A DNA stretch of 64,000 nt from Alphaproteobacteria bacterium (GTDB lineage: Bacteria > Pseudomonadota > Alphaproteobacteria > Caulobacterales > Hyphomonadaceae), in contig JAHJSB010000010.1 of NCBI GenBank assembly GCA_018830285.1, positions 1-64,000 of the forward strand. The letters run 5' to 3'. The notes beneath the pieces are model-generated. The model ran no database searches, was not told where the DNA came from, and saw only the letters and a program-made list of their open reading frames with translations. The position numbers were made by a program, and so were the translations under genes. Positions 47,082 through 57,023 of this stretch are shown piece after piece (the stretch's first letter is position 1; each line of letters begins with the position of its first letter).

Positions 47082-48344
47082 ATGACCAAGCAAAACGGCT
47101 CAGGCGATTCGAAGAATACGCTATATTGTTCTTTCTGCGGAAAGAGCCAGCACGAAGTTAAGAAGCTTATCGCCGGACCTACGGTGTTCATCTGCGACGA
47201 GTGCGTCGAACTTTGCATGGACATCATCCGCGAAGAAAACAAAACGGCCATGGTCCGGTCGCGCGAAGGCGTGCCTACACCTCAGGAAATCTGTGACGTG
47301 CTGGATGACTATGTCATCGGGCAACGTCATGCCAAGCGCATCCTGTCGGTTGCCGTGCACAATCACTACAAGCGCCTGTCGCATGCCGGCAAGACGGACG
47401 GCGTGGAACTGGCGAAATCGAATATCCTGCTGGTTGGCCCGACGGGTTGCGGCAAGACGTTGCTAGCGCAGACGCTGGCCCGCATCCTGGATGTGCCCTT
47501 CACCATGGCTGATGCCACGACTCTGACCGAAGCCGGTTATGTCGGCGAGGATGTCGAAAACATTGTTCTGAAGCTGCTGCAGTCGGCTGACTATAATGTT
47601 GAACGCGCCCAGCGCGGCATCGTCTATATCGATGAGATCGACAAGATTTCACGCAAGTCCGACAATCCGTCCATTACTCGCGATGTGTCGGGTGAGGGTG
47701 TCCAGCAGGCGCTGCTCAAGATCATGGAAGGCACGGTTGCTGCCGTGCCGCCCCAGGGCGGCCGCAAGCATCCCCAGCAGGAATTCCTGCAAGTCGACAC
47801 GACGAACATCCTGTTCATCTGTGGCGGTGCCTTTTCCGGGCTCGACAAGATCATTTCCTCGCGCGGCGAGAATGCCTCGATCGGCTTTGGCGCGTCGCTC
47901 AAGGACCCGGAAGCACGCGGCGTGGGAGAAATCCTGCGCAACACGGAGCCGGAAGACCTGCAGCGCTTCGGCCTGATCCCCGAATTCATCGGTCGCCTTC
48001 CGGTCATCGCGACCCTGGAAGATCTTGATGAAGGCGCGCTTATCGAGATCCTGACCCAGCCGAAGAATGCACTGCTCAAGCAGTACCAGAAACTGTTCGA
48101 CATGGAGAATGTCTCACTGACGTTCACGCCTGAAGCCCTGACGAGCGTTGCGCGTCGCGCGATCGGTCGCAAGACCGGTGCCCGTGGCCTGCGTTCGATC
48201 ATGGAATCGATCCTGCTCGACACGATGTTCGAATTGCCCAACCTGCGCGGTGTCGAAGAGGTCGTCATCAATGGCGAAGTGGTCGAAGGCAATGCCGAGC
48301 CGCTTTACGTGCATTCAAAGAAGAGCCAGCCTGAAGCCGGCTGA
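47082..48344 (+). CDS. clpX: ATP-dependent Clp protease ATPase subunit ClpX
   Basis: A 420-residue AAA+ unfoldase that recognises substrates and feeds them to ClpP. The N-terminal zinc-binding domain shows [11 protein letters not shown] and [10 protein letters not shown]. Walker A is [18 protein letters not shown] near residue 120, Walker B is YIDEIDKIS, and the RKH loop sits in [10 protein letters not shown]. The IGF loop that docks on ClpP is SIGFGAS. Full length. A strong terminator follows. In related bacteria ClpXP drives cell-cycle protein turnover; that role here is inferred. Confidence 0.97.
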   Translation: MTKQNGSGDSKNTLYCSFCGKSQHEVKKLIAGPTVFICDECVELCMDIIREENKTAMVRSREGVPTPQEICDVLDDYVIGQRHAKRILSVAVHNHYKRLSHAGKTDGVELAKSNILLVGPTGCGKTLLAQTLARILDVPFTMADATTLTEAGYVGEDVENIVLKLLQSADYNVERAQRGIVYIDEIDKISRKSDNPSITRDVSGEGVQQALLKIMEGTVAAVPPQGGRKHPQQEFLQVDTTNILFICGGAFSGLDKIISSRGENASIGFGASLKDPEARGVGEILRNTEPEDLQRFGLIPEFIGRLPVIATLEDLDEGALIEILTQPKNALLKQYQKLFDMENVSLTFTPEALTSVARRAIGRKTGARGLRSIMESILLDTMFELPNLRGVEEVVINGEVVEGNAEPLYVHSKKSQPEAG

Positions 48345-48368
48345 GCTATCTGACACAATCAAGACGTG

Positions 48369-48400
48369 AAAAGCCCTGGACCTTCGGTCCGGGGCTTTTT
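48369..48400 (+). terminator. rho-independent terminator after clpX
   Basis: AAAAGCCCTGGACC pairs with GGTCCGGGGCTTTT around a TTC loop, with a T run at the end. It is 24 bases after the clpX stop. Confidence 0.9.
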
Positions 48401-48427
48401 CTTGGCGAACATGCCGGGCAAAGAAAA

Positions 48428-48451
48428 GGCCGGCACCCGAAGATGCCGGCC
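48428..48451 (-). terminator. rho-independent terminator after glnA
   Basis: GGCCGGCA pairs with TGCCGGCC over an 8-base loop; on the minus strand TTTTCTTT follows. It serves the glnB-glnA unit, which converges on clpX. Confidence 0.85.
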
Positions 48452-48482
48452 CCACAAGGCTTAAGAGAGAGAGATTCGGCTC

Positions 48483-49886
48483 TTAAACCTTGTAGTACAT
48501 TTCGAATTCCACCGGATGCGGGTGGAGCTCATAGCGCATGTTCTCTTCCATTTTCAGCTCGATATAGGCATCGATCTGATCATCGTCGAAAACACCGCCT
48601 TTGGTGAGAAACTTACGGTCCGCGTCGAGCGCCGCAAGGGCTTCGCGCAGTGATCCACACACTTGCGGGATGGCTTTGGCCTCTTCGGGTGGCAGATCGT
48701 AGAGATCCTTGTCCATGGCATCGCCCGGATGGATCTTGTTTTCGATACCATCGAGACCGGCCATGAGCAGCGCGGCGAAAGCCAGGTAGGGGTTTGCCGC
48801 CGGATCCGGGAAGCGTGTTTCGATGCGCTTGGCTTTCGGGTTCGAGCCGAACGGAATGCGGATCGAAGCCGACCGGTTGCGGGCCGAATAGGCCAGCATG
48901 ACGGGCGCTTCGTAACCCGGGACCAGACGCTTGTAGCTGTTGGTCGACGGGTTGGTGATCGCGTTCAGCGCCTTGGCGTGCTTGATGATGCCGCCGATAT
49001 AATAAAGGCACATTTCGGACAGGCCGGCATATTTGTCGCCCGCGAAGAGTGGCTTTCCGCCGCCCCAGATCGACTGGTGCACGTGCATGCCTGACCCGTT
49101 GTCCTTAAACATCGGCTTGGGCATGAAAGTCGCTGTCTTGCCGTACGATGCCGCCACGTTGTGGATGACATATTTGTAGAGCTGCAGGCGATCGGCCATG
49201 ACGGTCAGGGTCGAGAATTTCAGGCCCAGTTCGTGTTGGGCAGGTGCCACTTCGTGGTGATGCTTCTCGGGATCAAGGCCGATGTCGAACATGACCGACA
49301 GCATTTCGCCGCGCATGTCCTGTTCGGAATCGATCGGCGGCACGGGAAAATAGCCGCCCTTTGGACCTGGGCGGTGGCCCATGTTGCCCATCGGGTATTC
49401 TTTGTTCGTGTTGATCGGCAGTTCGGTCGAATCGAAACTGTAGCCGGTCGAATGCGGCTCGACAGACCAGCGCACGTCGTCGAATACGAAGAACTCGGCT
49501 TCCGGGCCGAAGAATACCGTGTCACCCACGCCTGCCGCTTTCACGTAGGCTTCGGCTTTCTTTGCAGTCGTGCGCGGATCGCGGTTGTAGGGCTGTCCGG
49601 AGACCGGATCGAGCACGTCACACATCACCGCCAGCGTCGTTTGCTGGAAGAATGGGTCGATAATGGCCGTGTCCTGATCCGGCATCAGCAGCATGTCGGA
49701 TTCGTTAATAGCCTTCCAGCCTGCGACGGACGAACCGTCGAACATCTGGCCTTCGGAGAAGAAATCGTCTTCGACCATGTTCTTGTGGAATGTCACGTGC
49801 TGCATCTTGCCGCGCGGATCGGTGAAACGAAGATCGACGTATTGTACGTCTTCGTCTTTCATCATTTTGATTAGCTTGTCAGCCAT
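48483..49886 (-). CDS. glnA: glutamine synthetase, type I
   Basis: A 467-residue type I glutamine synthetase that joins ammonia to glutamate using [20 protein letters not shown] near the N-terminus, [12 protein letters not shown] with metal-binding Glu residues and [15 protein letters not shown] are typical. [16 protein letters not shown] keeps the tyrosine that GlnE adenylylates in this subtype, so covalent control is expected. glnB lies 58 bases upstream on the same strand, the common alphaproteobacterial arrangement. Confidence 0.97.
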   Translation of the reverse strand: MADKLIKMMKDEDVQYVDLRFTDPRGKMQHVTFHKNMVEDDFFSEGQMFDGSSVAGWKAINESDMLLMPDQDTAIIDPFFQQTTLAVMCDVLDPVSGQPYNRDPRTTAKKAEAYVKAAGVGDTVFFGPEAEFFVFDDVRWSVEPHSTGYSFDSTELPINTNKEYPMGNMGHRPGPKGGYFPVPPIDSEQDMRGEMLSVMFDIGLDPEKHHHEVAPAQHELGLKFSTLTVMADRLQLYKYVIHNVAASYGKTATFMPKPMFKDNGSGMHVHQSIWGGGKPLFAGDKYAGLSEMCLYYIGGIIKHAKALNAITNPSTNSYKRLVPGYEAPVMLAYSARNRSASIRIPFGSNPKAKRIETRFPDPAANPYLAFAALLMAGLDGIENKIHPGDAMDKDLYDLPPEEAKAIPQVCGSLREALAALDADRKFLTKGGVFDDDQIDAYIELKMEENMRYELHPHPVEFEMYYKV

Positions 49887-49944
49887 TGGATTTGCCCTCC
49901 AGGATTGTGCGGTTTGCTGAGTCTAGAATGTTACTATTGCAGGA

Positions 49945-50403
<459 letters not shown>

Positions 50404-50451
50404 TCAGTGCCCAAGTTTTGTGCGCCGACCGATTGGATCCGATTAACGACG

Positions 50452-50467
50452 GTGACGCTAGCGTCAC
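50452..50467. promoter_or_regulatory. perfect 16-base palindrome between glnB and coq4
   Basis: GTGACGCTAGCGTCAC reads identically on both strands. It lies 60 bases before the coq4 start and 169 bases from the glnB start, where an operator for a dimeric regulator would be expected. No regulator can be named from the sequence. Confidence 0.55.
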
Positions 50468-50527
50468 TTTTATTGTCAGGCGGCATATGGTATTCAGGGG
50501 ACGAAATTGCAGCGAGAGCAGAATTCT

Positions 50528-51298
50528 ATGACCGAAGTGTTCGTCCATCCAGATCGCCGTCCGGCCAGGTTTCGTCCGCTGGTCGCCTGGAAGCACATGC
50601 AGAAGCTTATCGCCGACAAGGAAGACACCGAACAGGTCTTTCATATTATCGAGGCACTCAACGGACGTTCGTTCGAGAAGAATTTCGGCGCCTTCGCTGC
50701 TAGCGACGCGGGACAGGCGCTGCTCGCCAAGAAGGAGGACCTGCCACCCTTGCTGGACGACCATGATTGGATCCGCGCACTGCCAGAGGGCACGGTAGGC
50801 CGCGCCTATGTCGATTTCATGGAGCGCGAAGGGCTCTCAGCCCAGGGGCTTGTCGAGGAAAGCGAGAAATTCAAAGGCGCGATGCGCGACTTTGACGACG
50901 ACTATTTCTGGTACGGCAACCGCCTGCGCGATACGCACGACCTGTTCCACGTGCTCTCCGGGTATGGCCGCGATGCGCTTGGCGAGGCGAGCCTGCTTGC
51001 TTTCACCTACAGCCAGAACCCCGGATTGGGCGTCATCTTCATTTCCTTCATGGGCACCCGCCAGATCATGAAGAGCGTACCGAAAGAGGCGCGCGTGATG
51101 GATTGCTTCCGGGAAGGCAAGCGAAACGGGGCTGTAGCATCTCGCATCGTTAGAGAGGACATCATCGCGCTATTGCATGAACCCCTCGCGGCGGCCCGTG
51201 CGCGCCTGAATATCGCCACGCCGGTTGCCTACCTGCATGCGCTTGACGTGTGTGCCGACATCGGCATCGAGGCTGACCAGATTCAGATCGCCGCGTGA
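50528..51298 (+). CDS. coq4: ubiquinone biosynthesis protein Coq4
   Basis: A 256-residue Coq4-family protein, needed for ubiquinone synthesis; in eukaryotes it organises the biosynthetic complex and has been linked to C1 decarboxylation. The zinc motif HDLFHVLSGYGRDALGE, the HDxxH-x11-E signature, is present near residue 139. The start MTEVFVHPDRRPARF is preferred to an in-frame codon seven residues earlier. GTGA links its stop to the start of the histidine phosphatase gene, so the two are coupled. Confidence 0.9.
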   Translation: MTEVFVHPDRRPARFRPLVAWKHMQKLIADKEDTEQVFHIIEALNGRSFEKNFGAFAASDAGQALLAKKEDLPPLLDDHDWIRALPEGTVGRAYVDFMEREGLSAQGLVEESEKFKGAMRDFDDDYFWYGNRLRDTHDLFHVLSGYGRDALGEASLLAFTYSQNPGLGVIFISFMGTRQIMKSVPKEARVMDCFREGKRNGAVASRIVREDIIALLHEPLAAARARLNIATPVAYLHALDVCADIGIEADQIQIAA

Positions 51299-51834
51299 TT
51301 TATCTTGTACGGCACGGTGAGGCCGCAGCCACTTGGGGCGATCACCCGGATCCGGGACTAAGCGAGCTTGGGCAGAAGCAGGCGGCAGTTGCGGCGGACG
51401 CGTTGATGGCGCTCGGGGCGACGTCTGCCATTACCAGCCCGATGCTGCGATGCCGGGAAACAGCCTTGCCGTTCGAACAACGCACGGGCCTGGTCGCCAC
51501 AGTCGCGCCGGAAGTCTCCGAGATCGATACGCCGGAAGGCATAGATGACCGCGTCACCTGGCTTCGCACGCTGATGGCGGGGGAGTGGCAGGGCAGCACG
51601 CACAGCTTCAATGATTGGCGCGGCACCATGCTGGACTTCGTCGCAGGGCTTCCCGACCAGACAGTGGTTTTCTCGCACTTCGTCGCGATCAATGCGCTCG
51701 TCGGAATGATCGGGGCGGATCCGAGGGTCGTCGTGTTTCGTCCGGGGCATTGTTCTGTAACGAAATTGGTGCGGGCAAACGGCGCACTTTCAGTTGCTGA
51801 ATATGGAAGCGAATCCGCAACACGCGTGTTATGA
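51295..51834 (+). CDS. histidine phosphatase family protein
   Basis: A 179-residue phosphoglycerate-mutase-like phosphatase. IYLVRHGEAAATW contains the RHG motif with the phospho-accepting His, SPMLRCRETALPFE the second Arg, and FSHFVAINALVG the second His. The small size suggests a phosphohistidine phosphatase or small phosphomonoesterase; the substrate is unknown. It starts with GTG overlapping the coq4 stop and is followed nine bases later by nnr. Confidence 0.85.
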   Translation: MIYLVRHGEAAATWGDHPDPGLSELGQKQAAVAADALMALGATSAITSPMLRCRETALPFEQRTGLVATVAPEVSEIDTPEGIDDRVTWLRTLMAGEWQGSTHSFNDWRGTMLDFVAGLPDQTVVFSHFVAINALVGMIGADPRVVVFRPGHCSVTKLVRANGALSVAEYGSESATRVL

Positions 51835-51843
51835 GGTCGCCCC

Positions 51844-53286
51844 ATGGGCAGACCAATCATTACACCACAGGAAATGGCCGCCGCTGAACAGGCGGCCTTC
51901 GCAGCCGGCACAGACAGTTTTGAGGTAATGACGCGCGCTGGAACGGCCGTCGCAGAGTTCCTCCACGCACGCTGGCCTGAAGGCATAGTACAAGTCCTGT
52001 GCGGGCCGGGCGGTAACGGCGGTGACGGGTTCGTTGCAGCGGCACGTCTGTCCAAGCTCTGGCGCAAGGTCGACGTATTCTGCTCCGTTGAAACGACATC
52101 CCTGACGGGCGACGCGGCGAAGGCAGCGGCGCTCTGGGACGGTGAAGTTCATCCACTCGAAGCAGCCGTGCAGGCGCCGCATGCTGTCGTACTTGATGCG
52201 CTGTTTGGTGGCGGGCTGTCGCGCCCGCTCGACGGGGTGGCAGCAGTGCTGGCGCAGCGCGGCGGCAGGGTCGTGTCGGTTGATGTGCCATCGGGGATCG
52301 ACGGCTTGACGGCCAGACCGCTCGGACCTTGTTTTCGCGCCGAGGGCACAATGACGTTTGGAGGCCTGCGTCCGGCGCATGTCCTTCAGCCTGCAGCAGC
52401 GTATTGCGGACTGGTTGCCGCGGCCGATATCGGCGTGCCGGTCCGGACATCCGCGTTCGAAAACAGTCCGGTCCTGTGGGCGCCGATCATGCCGCGTCCG
52501 GGGCAGGCCGCTTACAAGCATCAGCGCGGTCATCTTAAGGTCATCAGCGGGCCGGCATCGGCGACAGGCGCTGCGCGCCTGGCTGCCACGGCGGGGCTGA
52601 GGGTCGGAGCTGGCCTGGTGACGGTCCTGTCGCCGCCAGGCGCAGTGGCCACGAATGCGAACCACCTAACCGCTGTCATGTTGCAGCCTATCAATGGCTC
52701 CGACGACCTGGAAGCGGCTGCAGCGACCGCCCAAGTGGTCGTGATCGGCCCGGCTGCCGGCATCACGCCTGCGACCCGCGCTAATGTCGAACTCCTGCTG
52801 AAATCGGCTGCGCGGGTGCTGCTGGACGCTGACGCGCTGACCGTTTTTGACAGCGCGCCGAAATCGCTCTTCAAGCGCTTGCGGCCGGACGACATCATGA
52901 CACCTCACGTCGGTGAGTTCCGTCGGCTCTTCGGAGACATCGGAGAATCCGAGGTTAACAAGATCGAGACCGCGCGGCGGGCAGCCCGGGAGGCGGGATG
53001 CGTGGTGCTGCTCAAGGGGGCGGACACCTTGATTGCGGCGCCTGACGGGCGCGCGATCGTCAACACGCATGCGACTCCCTGGCTGGCAACCGCGGGTTCC
53101 GGCGATGTCCTGGCAGGATTGATCGCCGGCCTCATGGCACAGGGCATGCCGACGTTTGAGGCCGCCGCAATGGCCGCATGGCTGCACGGTGAAGCGGGCA
53201 GGCGGGTCGGCGCCGGGCTTGTTTCCGAGGATCTGGAGCGGCAAATTCCGGCCATTCTCGGCGCTCTGCACGGCGAAAAGGCCTGA
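51844..53286 (+). CDS. nnr: bifunctional NAD(P)H-hydrate epimerase/dehydratase
   Basis: A 480-residue repair enzyme that restores damaged NAD(P)H hydrates. The N-terminal YjeF domain (residues 1-210) epimerises R and S forms and has CGPGGNGGDGFVAA near residue 55 and SVDVPSGIDG near 143. The C-terminal ribokinase-like domain (220-480) is the ADP/ATP-dependent dehydratase, with VVLLKGADTLIAAPDG and WLATAGSGDVLAGLIAGLMA. Both domains look intact. It ends 63 bases before the tRNA-Leu gene. Confidence 0.95.
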   Translation: MGRPIITPQEMAAAEQAAFAAGTDSFEVMTRAGTAVAEFLHARWPEGIVQVLCGPGGNGGDGFVAAARLSKLWRKVDVFCSVETTSLTGDAAKAAALWDGEVHPLEAAVQAPHAVVLDALFGGGLSRPLDGVAAVLAQRGGRVVSVDVPSGIDGLTARPLGPCFRAEGTMTFGGLRPAHVLQPAAAYCGLVAAADIGVPVRTSAFENSPVLWAPIMPRPGQAAYKHQRGHLKVISGPASATGAARLAATAGLRVGAGLVTVLSPPGAVATNANHLTAVMLQPINGSDDLEAAAATAQVVVIGPAAGITPATRANVELLLKSAARVLLDADALTVFDSAPKSLFKRLRPDDIMTPHVGEFRRLFGDIGESEVNKIETARRAAREAGCVVLLKGADTLIAAPDGRAIVNTHATPWLATAGSGDVLAGLIAGLMAQGMPTFEAAAMAAWLHGEAGRRVGAGLVSEDLERQIPAILGALHGEKA

Positions 53287-53349
53287 AAATTCGGGCCCAT
53301 GGTGTTTCCTGTTGAAACGCCCTGCCTGCTCGCGTAGGAACCGCGCATC

Positions 53350-53434
53350 GCGGGTGTGGCGGAATTGGTAGACGCACTGGATTTAGGTTCCAGCGCCGCA
53401 AGGCGTGGAGGTTCGAGTCCTCTCATCCGCACCA
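53350..53434 (+). tRNA. tRNA-Leu (anticodon UAG)
   Basis: An 85-base class II tRNA including the encoded CCA end. The acceptor GCGGGTG pairs with CATCCGC, the anticodon stem CTGGA/TCCAG frames the loop TTTAGGT with TAG at 53384-53386, a long variable arm follows, and the T loop is GGTTCGAGTCC. It decodes CUA and by wobble other CUN leucine codons. It precedes tig. Confidence 0.96.
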
Positions 53435-53578
53435 GGCTCCTGAACATGCAGCATATCCCGCAGAGTCTGCGTGGACAGGGGCTTTAGCCTATGACATAAG
53501 CCGCGCCTTCAGACAGGTTTCACACAGCCTCCAGCGTGCTTTTTTGCCTCGCGACCCCAAAAACGGATGAATAAACCA

Positions 53579-54916
53579 ATGGAAGTTACCCAGACCAAGG
53601 CAGAAGGTCTTAGCCGCACATTCGAAGTGAAGGTTCCGGCGAGCGAACTCAAAACGAAGCTTGATGCGCGGATCGAGGAAATTCGCCCGCAAATGAAGAT
53701 TAAGGGGTTCCGCCCGGGCAAGGTGCCAGCTGCGCACGTTCGCAAGATGTTCGGTCGTGACCTGATGGGGGAATTGGTCAACAAGCTTGTCGACGAGACC
53801 AACCAGAAAGCGCTCGAGGAAAACGAACTGCGTCCTGCGGGCCAGCCAAACGTTCAGCTCAATGCCGACATGGAAGCCGTCGTCAAAGGCGAGGCCGACC
53901 TTTCCTACCACATGCATATCGATGTGATGCCAGAATTCACGCCAGCCGACATTTCGGCCCTCGCGATCACGCGTCCCGTGGCCGAAGTTTCCGACGAACA
54001 GATCGATGAGGCCCTCGGCCGTATTGCCGAGCAGAACATCCAGTACGAGCCGCGTGCCAAGACGGCGAAAGCCAAGGATGGCGACGCTGTTGTCATCGAC
54101 TTCGTCGGCAAGGTCGACGGCGTTGCGTTTGAAGGCGGCACGGCTGAGCAACAATCAGTTGTTCTCGGTGCCAACCGGTTCATCCCGGGCTTTGAAGAAC
54201 AGCTTCTCGGCGTCAAAACCGGCGAGGAAAAAGAGCTGAACGTTACCTTCCCCGAGGACTACCCATCGGCGGACCTGGCTGGGAAAGCTGCGGTATTCGA
54301 GGTCAAGGTCAGTGAAGTTCGCGCACCAAAATCACCCGAACTCGATGATGACTTCGCGAAGGGCCTCGGCCTGGATGACCTGGCGCAGCTGAGGGGCCTT
54401 GTGAAGGACCAGCTTAAGGCCGAGCATGACAATGTCTCGCGCGCCAAGGCAAAGCGCGACCTGCTGGACAAGCTGGACGATGCGCACGATTTCGATCTGC
54501 CGCCGAACATGGTCGAGCAGGAGTTCAGCCAGATCTGGCAACAGTTGCAGACCGAAATGGACGCCGGTCGCGTGTCTGACGAGGACAAGGCCAAGTCGGA
54601 AGACGAGCTGAAAGACGAGTACCGCAAGATTTCCGAACGCCGCGTGCGCCTCGGGCTTGTGCTCGCCGAAATCGGTCGCATCGCCGACGTTCGCATCACG
54701 GAGCAGGAAGTGAACCAGGCGCTGATCGCGGAAGCCCGACAGTATCCGGGCCAGGAAAGGCAGGTCGTCGAGTTCTTCCAGAAGAACCCGAATGCGATGG
54801 CCCAGCTTCGCGCGCCAATCTACGAAGACAAAGTTGTCGATCACATCCTGATGACGGCCAAGGTTACCGACGAGACTGTGTCTCGCGAGGACCTCTTCAA
54901 GGAAGAAGACGACTAG
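53579..54916 (+). CDS. tig: trigger factor
   Basis: A 445-residue ribosome-bound chaperone and peptidyl-prolyl isomerase. The N-terminal ribosome-binding domain has the signature GFRPGKVP near residue 46. The FKBP-like domain spans about 160-250 (GDAVVIDFVGKVDGVAFEGG). The C-terminal helical cradle takes the rest, ending with an acidic tail. The second ATG is used because related proteins start at MEVTQT; an ATG four codons earlier is possible. It is followed by a terminator and is separate from clpP-clpX. Confidence 0.95.
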   Translation: MEVTQTKAEGLSRTFEVKVPASELKTKLDARIEEIRPQMKIKGFRPGKVPAAHVRKMFGRDLMGELVNKLVDETNQKALEENELRPAGQPNVQLNADMEAVVKGEADLSYHMHIDVMPEFTPADISALAITRPVAEVSDEQIDEALGRIAEQNIQYEPRAKTAKAKDGDAVVIDFVGKVDGVAFEGGTAEQQSVVLGANRFIPGFEEQLLGVKTGEEKELNVTFPEDYPSADLAGKAAVFEVKVSEVRAPKSPELDDDFAKGLGLDDLAQLRGLVKDQLKAEHDNVSRAKAKRDLLDKLDDAHDFDLPPNMVEQEFSQIWQQLQTEMDAGRVSDEDKAKSEDELKDEYRKISERRVRLGLVLAEIGRIADVRITEQEVNQALIAEARQYPGQERQVVEFFQKNPNAMAQLRAPIYEDKVVDHILMTAKVTDETVSREDLFKEEDD

Positions 54917-54940
54917 TTTCGACCAATCCGGAACAAAAAC

Positions 54941-54978
54941 AAAGGCGCCGGGCTTCAGATAAGAAGCCCGGCGCCTTT
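54941..54978 (+). terminator. rho-independent terminator after tig
   Basis: AAAGGCGCCGGGCTTC pairs perfectly with GAAGCCCGGCGCCTTT over a 6-base loop, 25 bases after the tig stop. Confidence 0.92.
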
Positions 54979-55069
54979 CGTTTGCATGACAGTGGGCAAG
55001 GCTGGTAAACGCTGTGTTAACCGCACTAGGCGAAGTTCATGGATAGCGATTCTGAAGGAATACGGCCCA

Positions 55070-56230
55070 ATGAGCGTTCAGAGCATAAGACCGCAACTGA
55101 CCGAGCAGGATATCGAACGCCTGATGCGGGGGGAAACCCCTGAGCAGCGCGCGTCGGTGGCCCACAGGGTGTGCCGGCGTATTGCGCTGGACGTGCTGAG
55201 CGACCGGGAAAAGGCCTTCGCAGATGAGATTATGGGAATCCTCGCTGAGGATTCAGCCGACCTTGTTCGTCGTACGTTGTCCGTCACACTGAGAAATTCA
55301 CCCGTCCTGCCACGCGCAATCGCGCTGAAACTGGCGCAGGATATTGAGGCCGTCGCGATTCCGGTGCTTCAGGATTCGCCGGTCTTTACCGATGAGGACC
55401 TGATCGAACTGGTGCTTGCCGTGACCGCAGCCAAACAGGCCGCGATCGCCAATCGGGAAACGCTCTCGATTACGCTCACTGAAGTCATTTCGGAACATGG
55501 TGCCGTCGAGGCCGTCAGGGCCGTGTCCAGGAATGAAGGTGCCGAATTCAGCGACAAGGCTTATGACGACACCCTTCGGCGTTTCGGTCAGGACGAAATC
55601 GTCCAGACTGGCCTGATCAAGCGGGAGTTCATCCCGACTCACATCGCCGAGAAGATGGTGTCGCTGGTGTCAGGCCAGCTGTTCGACCTGCTCGTCAACC
55701 GGCACGAGCTTCCGGCCCAGATGGCGATTGACCTTGCGGGCAGTGCCCGCGAGCGCGCCACGATTGACCTGGTTGAACAGGCAGGGCGGACTCACGACCT
55801 TCCGCGCTTCGTGTCACAGCTGAACCTGAATGGTCGCCTGAGCCATTCGCTGATCATGCGCGCGCTCTGCTGCGGGCAAATGCCATTCGTCGAACACGCG
55901 CTTGCCGAACTCTCGGGCGTTGGGCACCAGCGTGTCTGGCTTATGATTCATGATGCCGGCCCGCTCGGCCTGCAGGCGGTGTTCGATCGCGCCGGCCTGC
56001 CACGCAAGATGCTTCCGGCGTTTCGGGCGGCCGTGAACGTCTTCCATGAAACCAGCCATGACGGTGGTCCGAATGATCGGGCGCGTTTCCGCGCCCGCAT
56101 GATCGAACGCGTGCTGACGCAGTTCCAGGCCATCCCGAAGGATGATCTCGAATACCTGCTCGACAAGCTCGACTATTATTCTGAAATGGCAGCTGAAGAA
56201 GACGTGGAGCAGGAGACCGACGCAGCTTAG
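55070..56230 (+). CDS. DUF2336-family protein
   Basis: A 386-residue cytoplasmic protein of DUF2336, a helical, HEAT-like family found mainly in alphaproteobacteria and of unknown function. Typical segments are VAHRVCRRIALDVLSDREKA, LARTL-like repeats in VLPRAIALKLAQDIEAVAIP and a conserved DLVEQAGRTHDLPRFVSQL. The ATG at 55070 follows AAGGAA and gives the usual length; an open frame extends 28 codons upstream. A TAAA-N7-TTAAC sequence at 55006-55021 resembles a CtrA site with one mismatch. The gene is convergent with the EAL-like gene. Confidence 0.78.
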   Translation: MSVQSIRPQLTEQDIERLMRGETPEQRASVAHRVCRRIALDVLSDREKAFADEIMGILAEDSADLVRRTLSVTLRNSPVLPRAIALKLAQDIEAVAIPVLQDSPVFTDEDLIELVLAVTAAKQAAIANRETLSITLTEVISEHGAVEAVRAVSRNEGAEFSDKAYDDTLRRFGQDEIVQTGLIKREFIPTHIAEKMVSLVSGQLFDLLVNRHELPAQMAIDLAGSARERATIDLVEQAGRTHDLPRFVSQLNLNGRLSHSLIMRALCCGQMPFVEHALAELSGVGHQRVWLMIHDAGPLGLQAVFDRAGLPRKMLPAFRAAVNVFHETSHDGGPNDRARFRARMIERVLTQFQAIPKDDLEYLLDKLDYYSEMAAEEDVEQETDAA

Positions 56231-56910
56231 GCGTCTGTTCTGGGACGCGTGGCGGCATGGACGCCGATATTCGCTAGGTATTCACCGTCGCGCCAATGGG
56301 CGTTTTCTGCCACGATCAGGATGCCGGATGCGTCGGCGACTTCGACCAGGTCCAGCAGATCGGAATTGGTTTCCAGCGCGCGGGCATCGACGCGAATCGT
56401 ATCAATCAGCAGGCGGAGTGCATCGTTGAGCGGTGTCTGCCACGAACGACGCATGTCGATTGCGACGCGGAAACCGTGGCGGCGCAGGTGGCCGACGCGG
56501 CTGACATAATCGCTGACGCCGCCCGCGAAGGCGGAATCTGAAAATTCGAGACACACTTCCTGTTGGCAGAGCGAAGTCCGGCGGATTGCCGCGTCGCAGG
56601 CGACAGCCGTGTTGGCATGCGCGAGGGACGCGACCGGCGCGGGTACGAGAATAGGGCGCTGGCTTGTTGGCTGCCCATGCGTTGCGCTGGCGATTTGCGT
56701 CAATTGTTCTGACAGCCATTTCGCGGGGTTGGCCACTTCGGTCGGCTGGGTCCGAGGGCCAAACACGACGCGCTCTTCGAATGCCAGGGGCGTTTCACAA
56801 ACTTGGCCGAGCGAATCACCGCTCAAAAGGTGGACCACGCTATGAAAGCGGAACGCCGGGGGAGGGGAAAGACGGCTCTGACGATCGAGCGGGGAGTGAG
56901 TGGCGCGCAT
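56227..56910 (-). CDS. degenerate EAL-domain-like protein
   Basis: A 227-residue protein whose last 120 residues follow the layout of an EAL domain: QEVCLEFSDSAF (for the E-L-T-E strand), HLRRHGFRVAIDM, LLIDTIRVD, and SGILIVAENAHWRDGEYL at the place of the usual AEGVE helix. The EAL motif, the DDFGTG loop and the catalytic Lys are absent, so no cyclic-di-GMP hydrolysis is expected; it may bind the nucleotide or a partner. The N-terminal 100 residues match nothing I know. It overlaps the DUF2336 stop by four bases. Confidence 0.6.
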   Translation of the reverse strand: MRATHSPLDRQSRLSPPPAFRFHSVVHLLSGDSLGQVCETPLAFEERVVFGPRTQPTEVANPAKWLSEQLTQIASATHGQPTSQRPILVPAPVASLAHANTAVACDAAIRRTSLCQQEVCLEFSDSAFAGGVSDYVSRVGHLRRHGFRVAIDMRRSWQTPLNDALRLLIDTIRVDARALETNSDLLDLVEVADASGILIVAENAHWRDGEYLANIGVHAATRPRTDA

Positions 56911-57023
56911 GGCCTGTGCTTTCCTGTGTGTTGTCTATTGCCTTCCCTAAGGGCGAGAGTTGAACATCACGCGCAGATATTCGGCTGTATTTTTGCGAAA
57001 TTTGACCAATCGAGGTTACGAGC

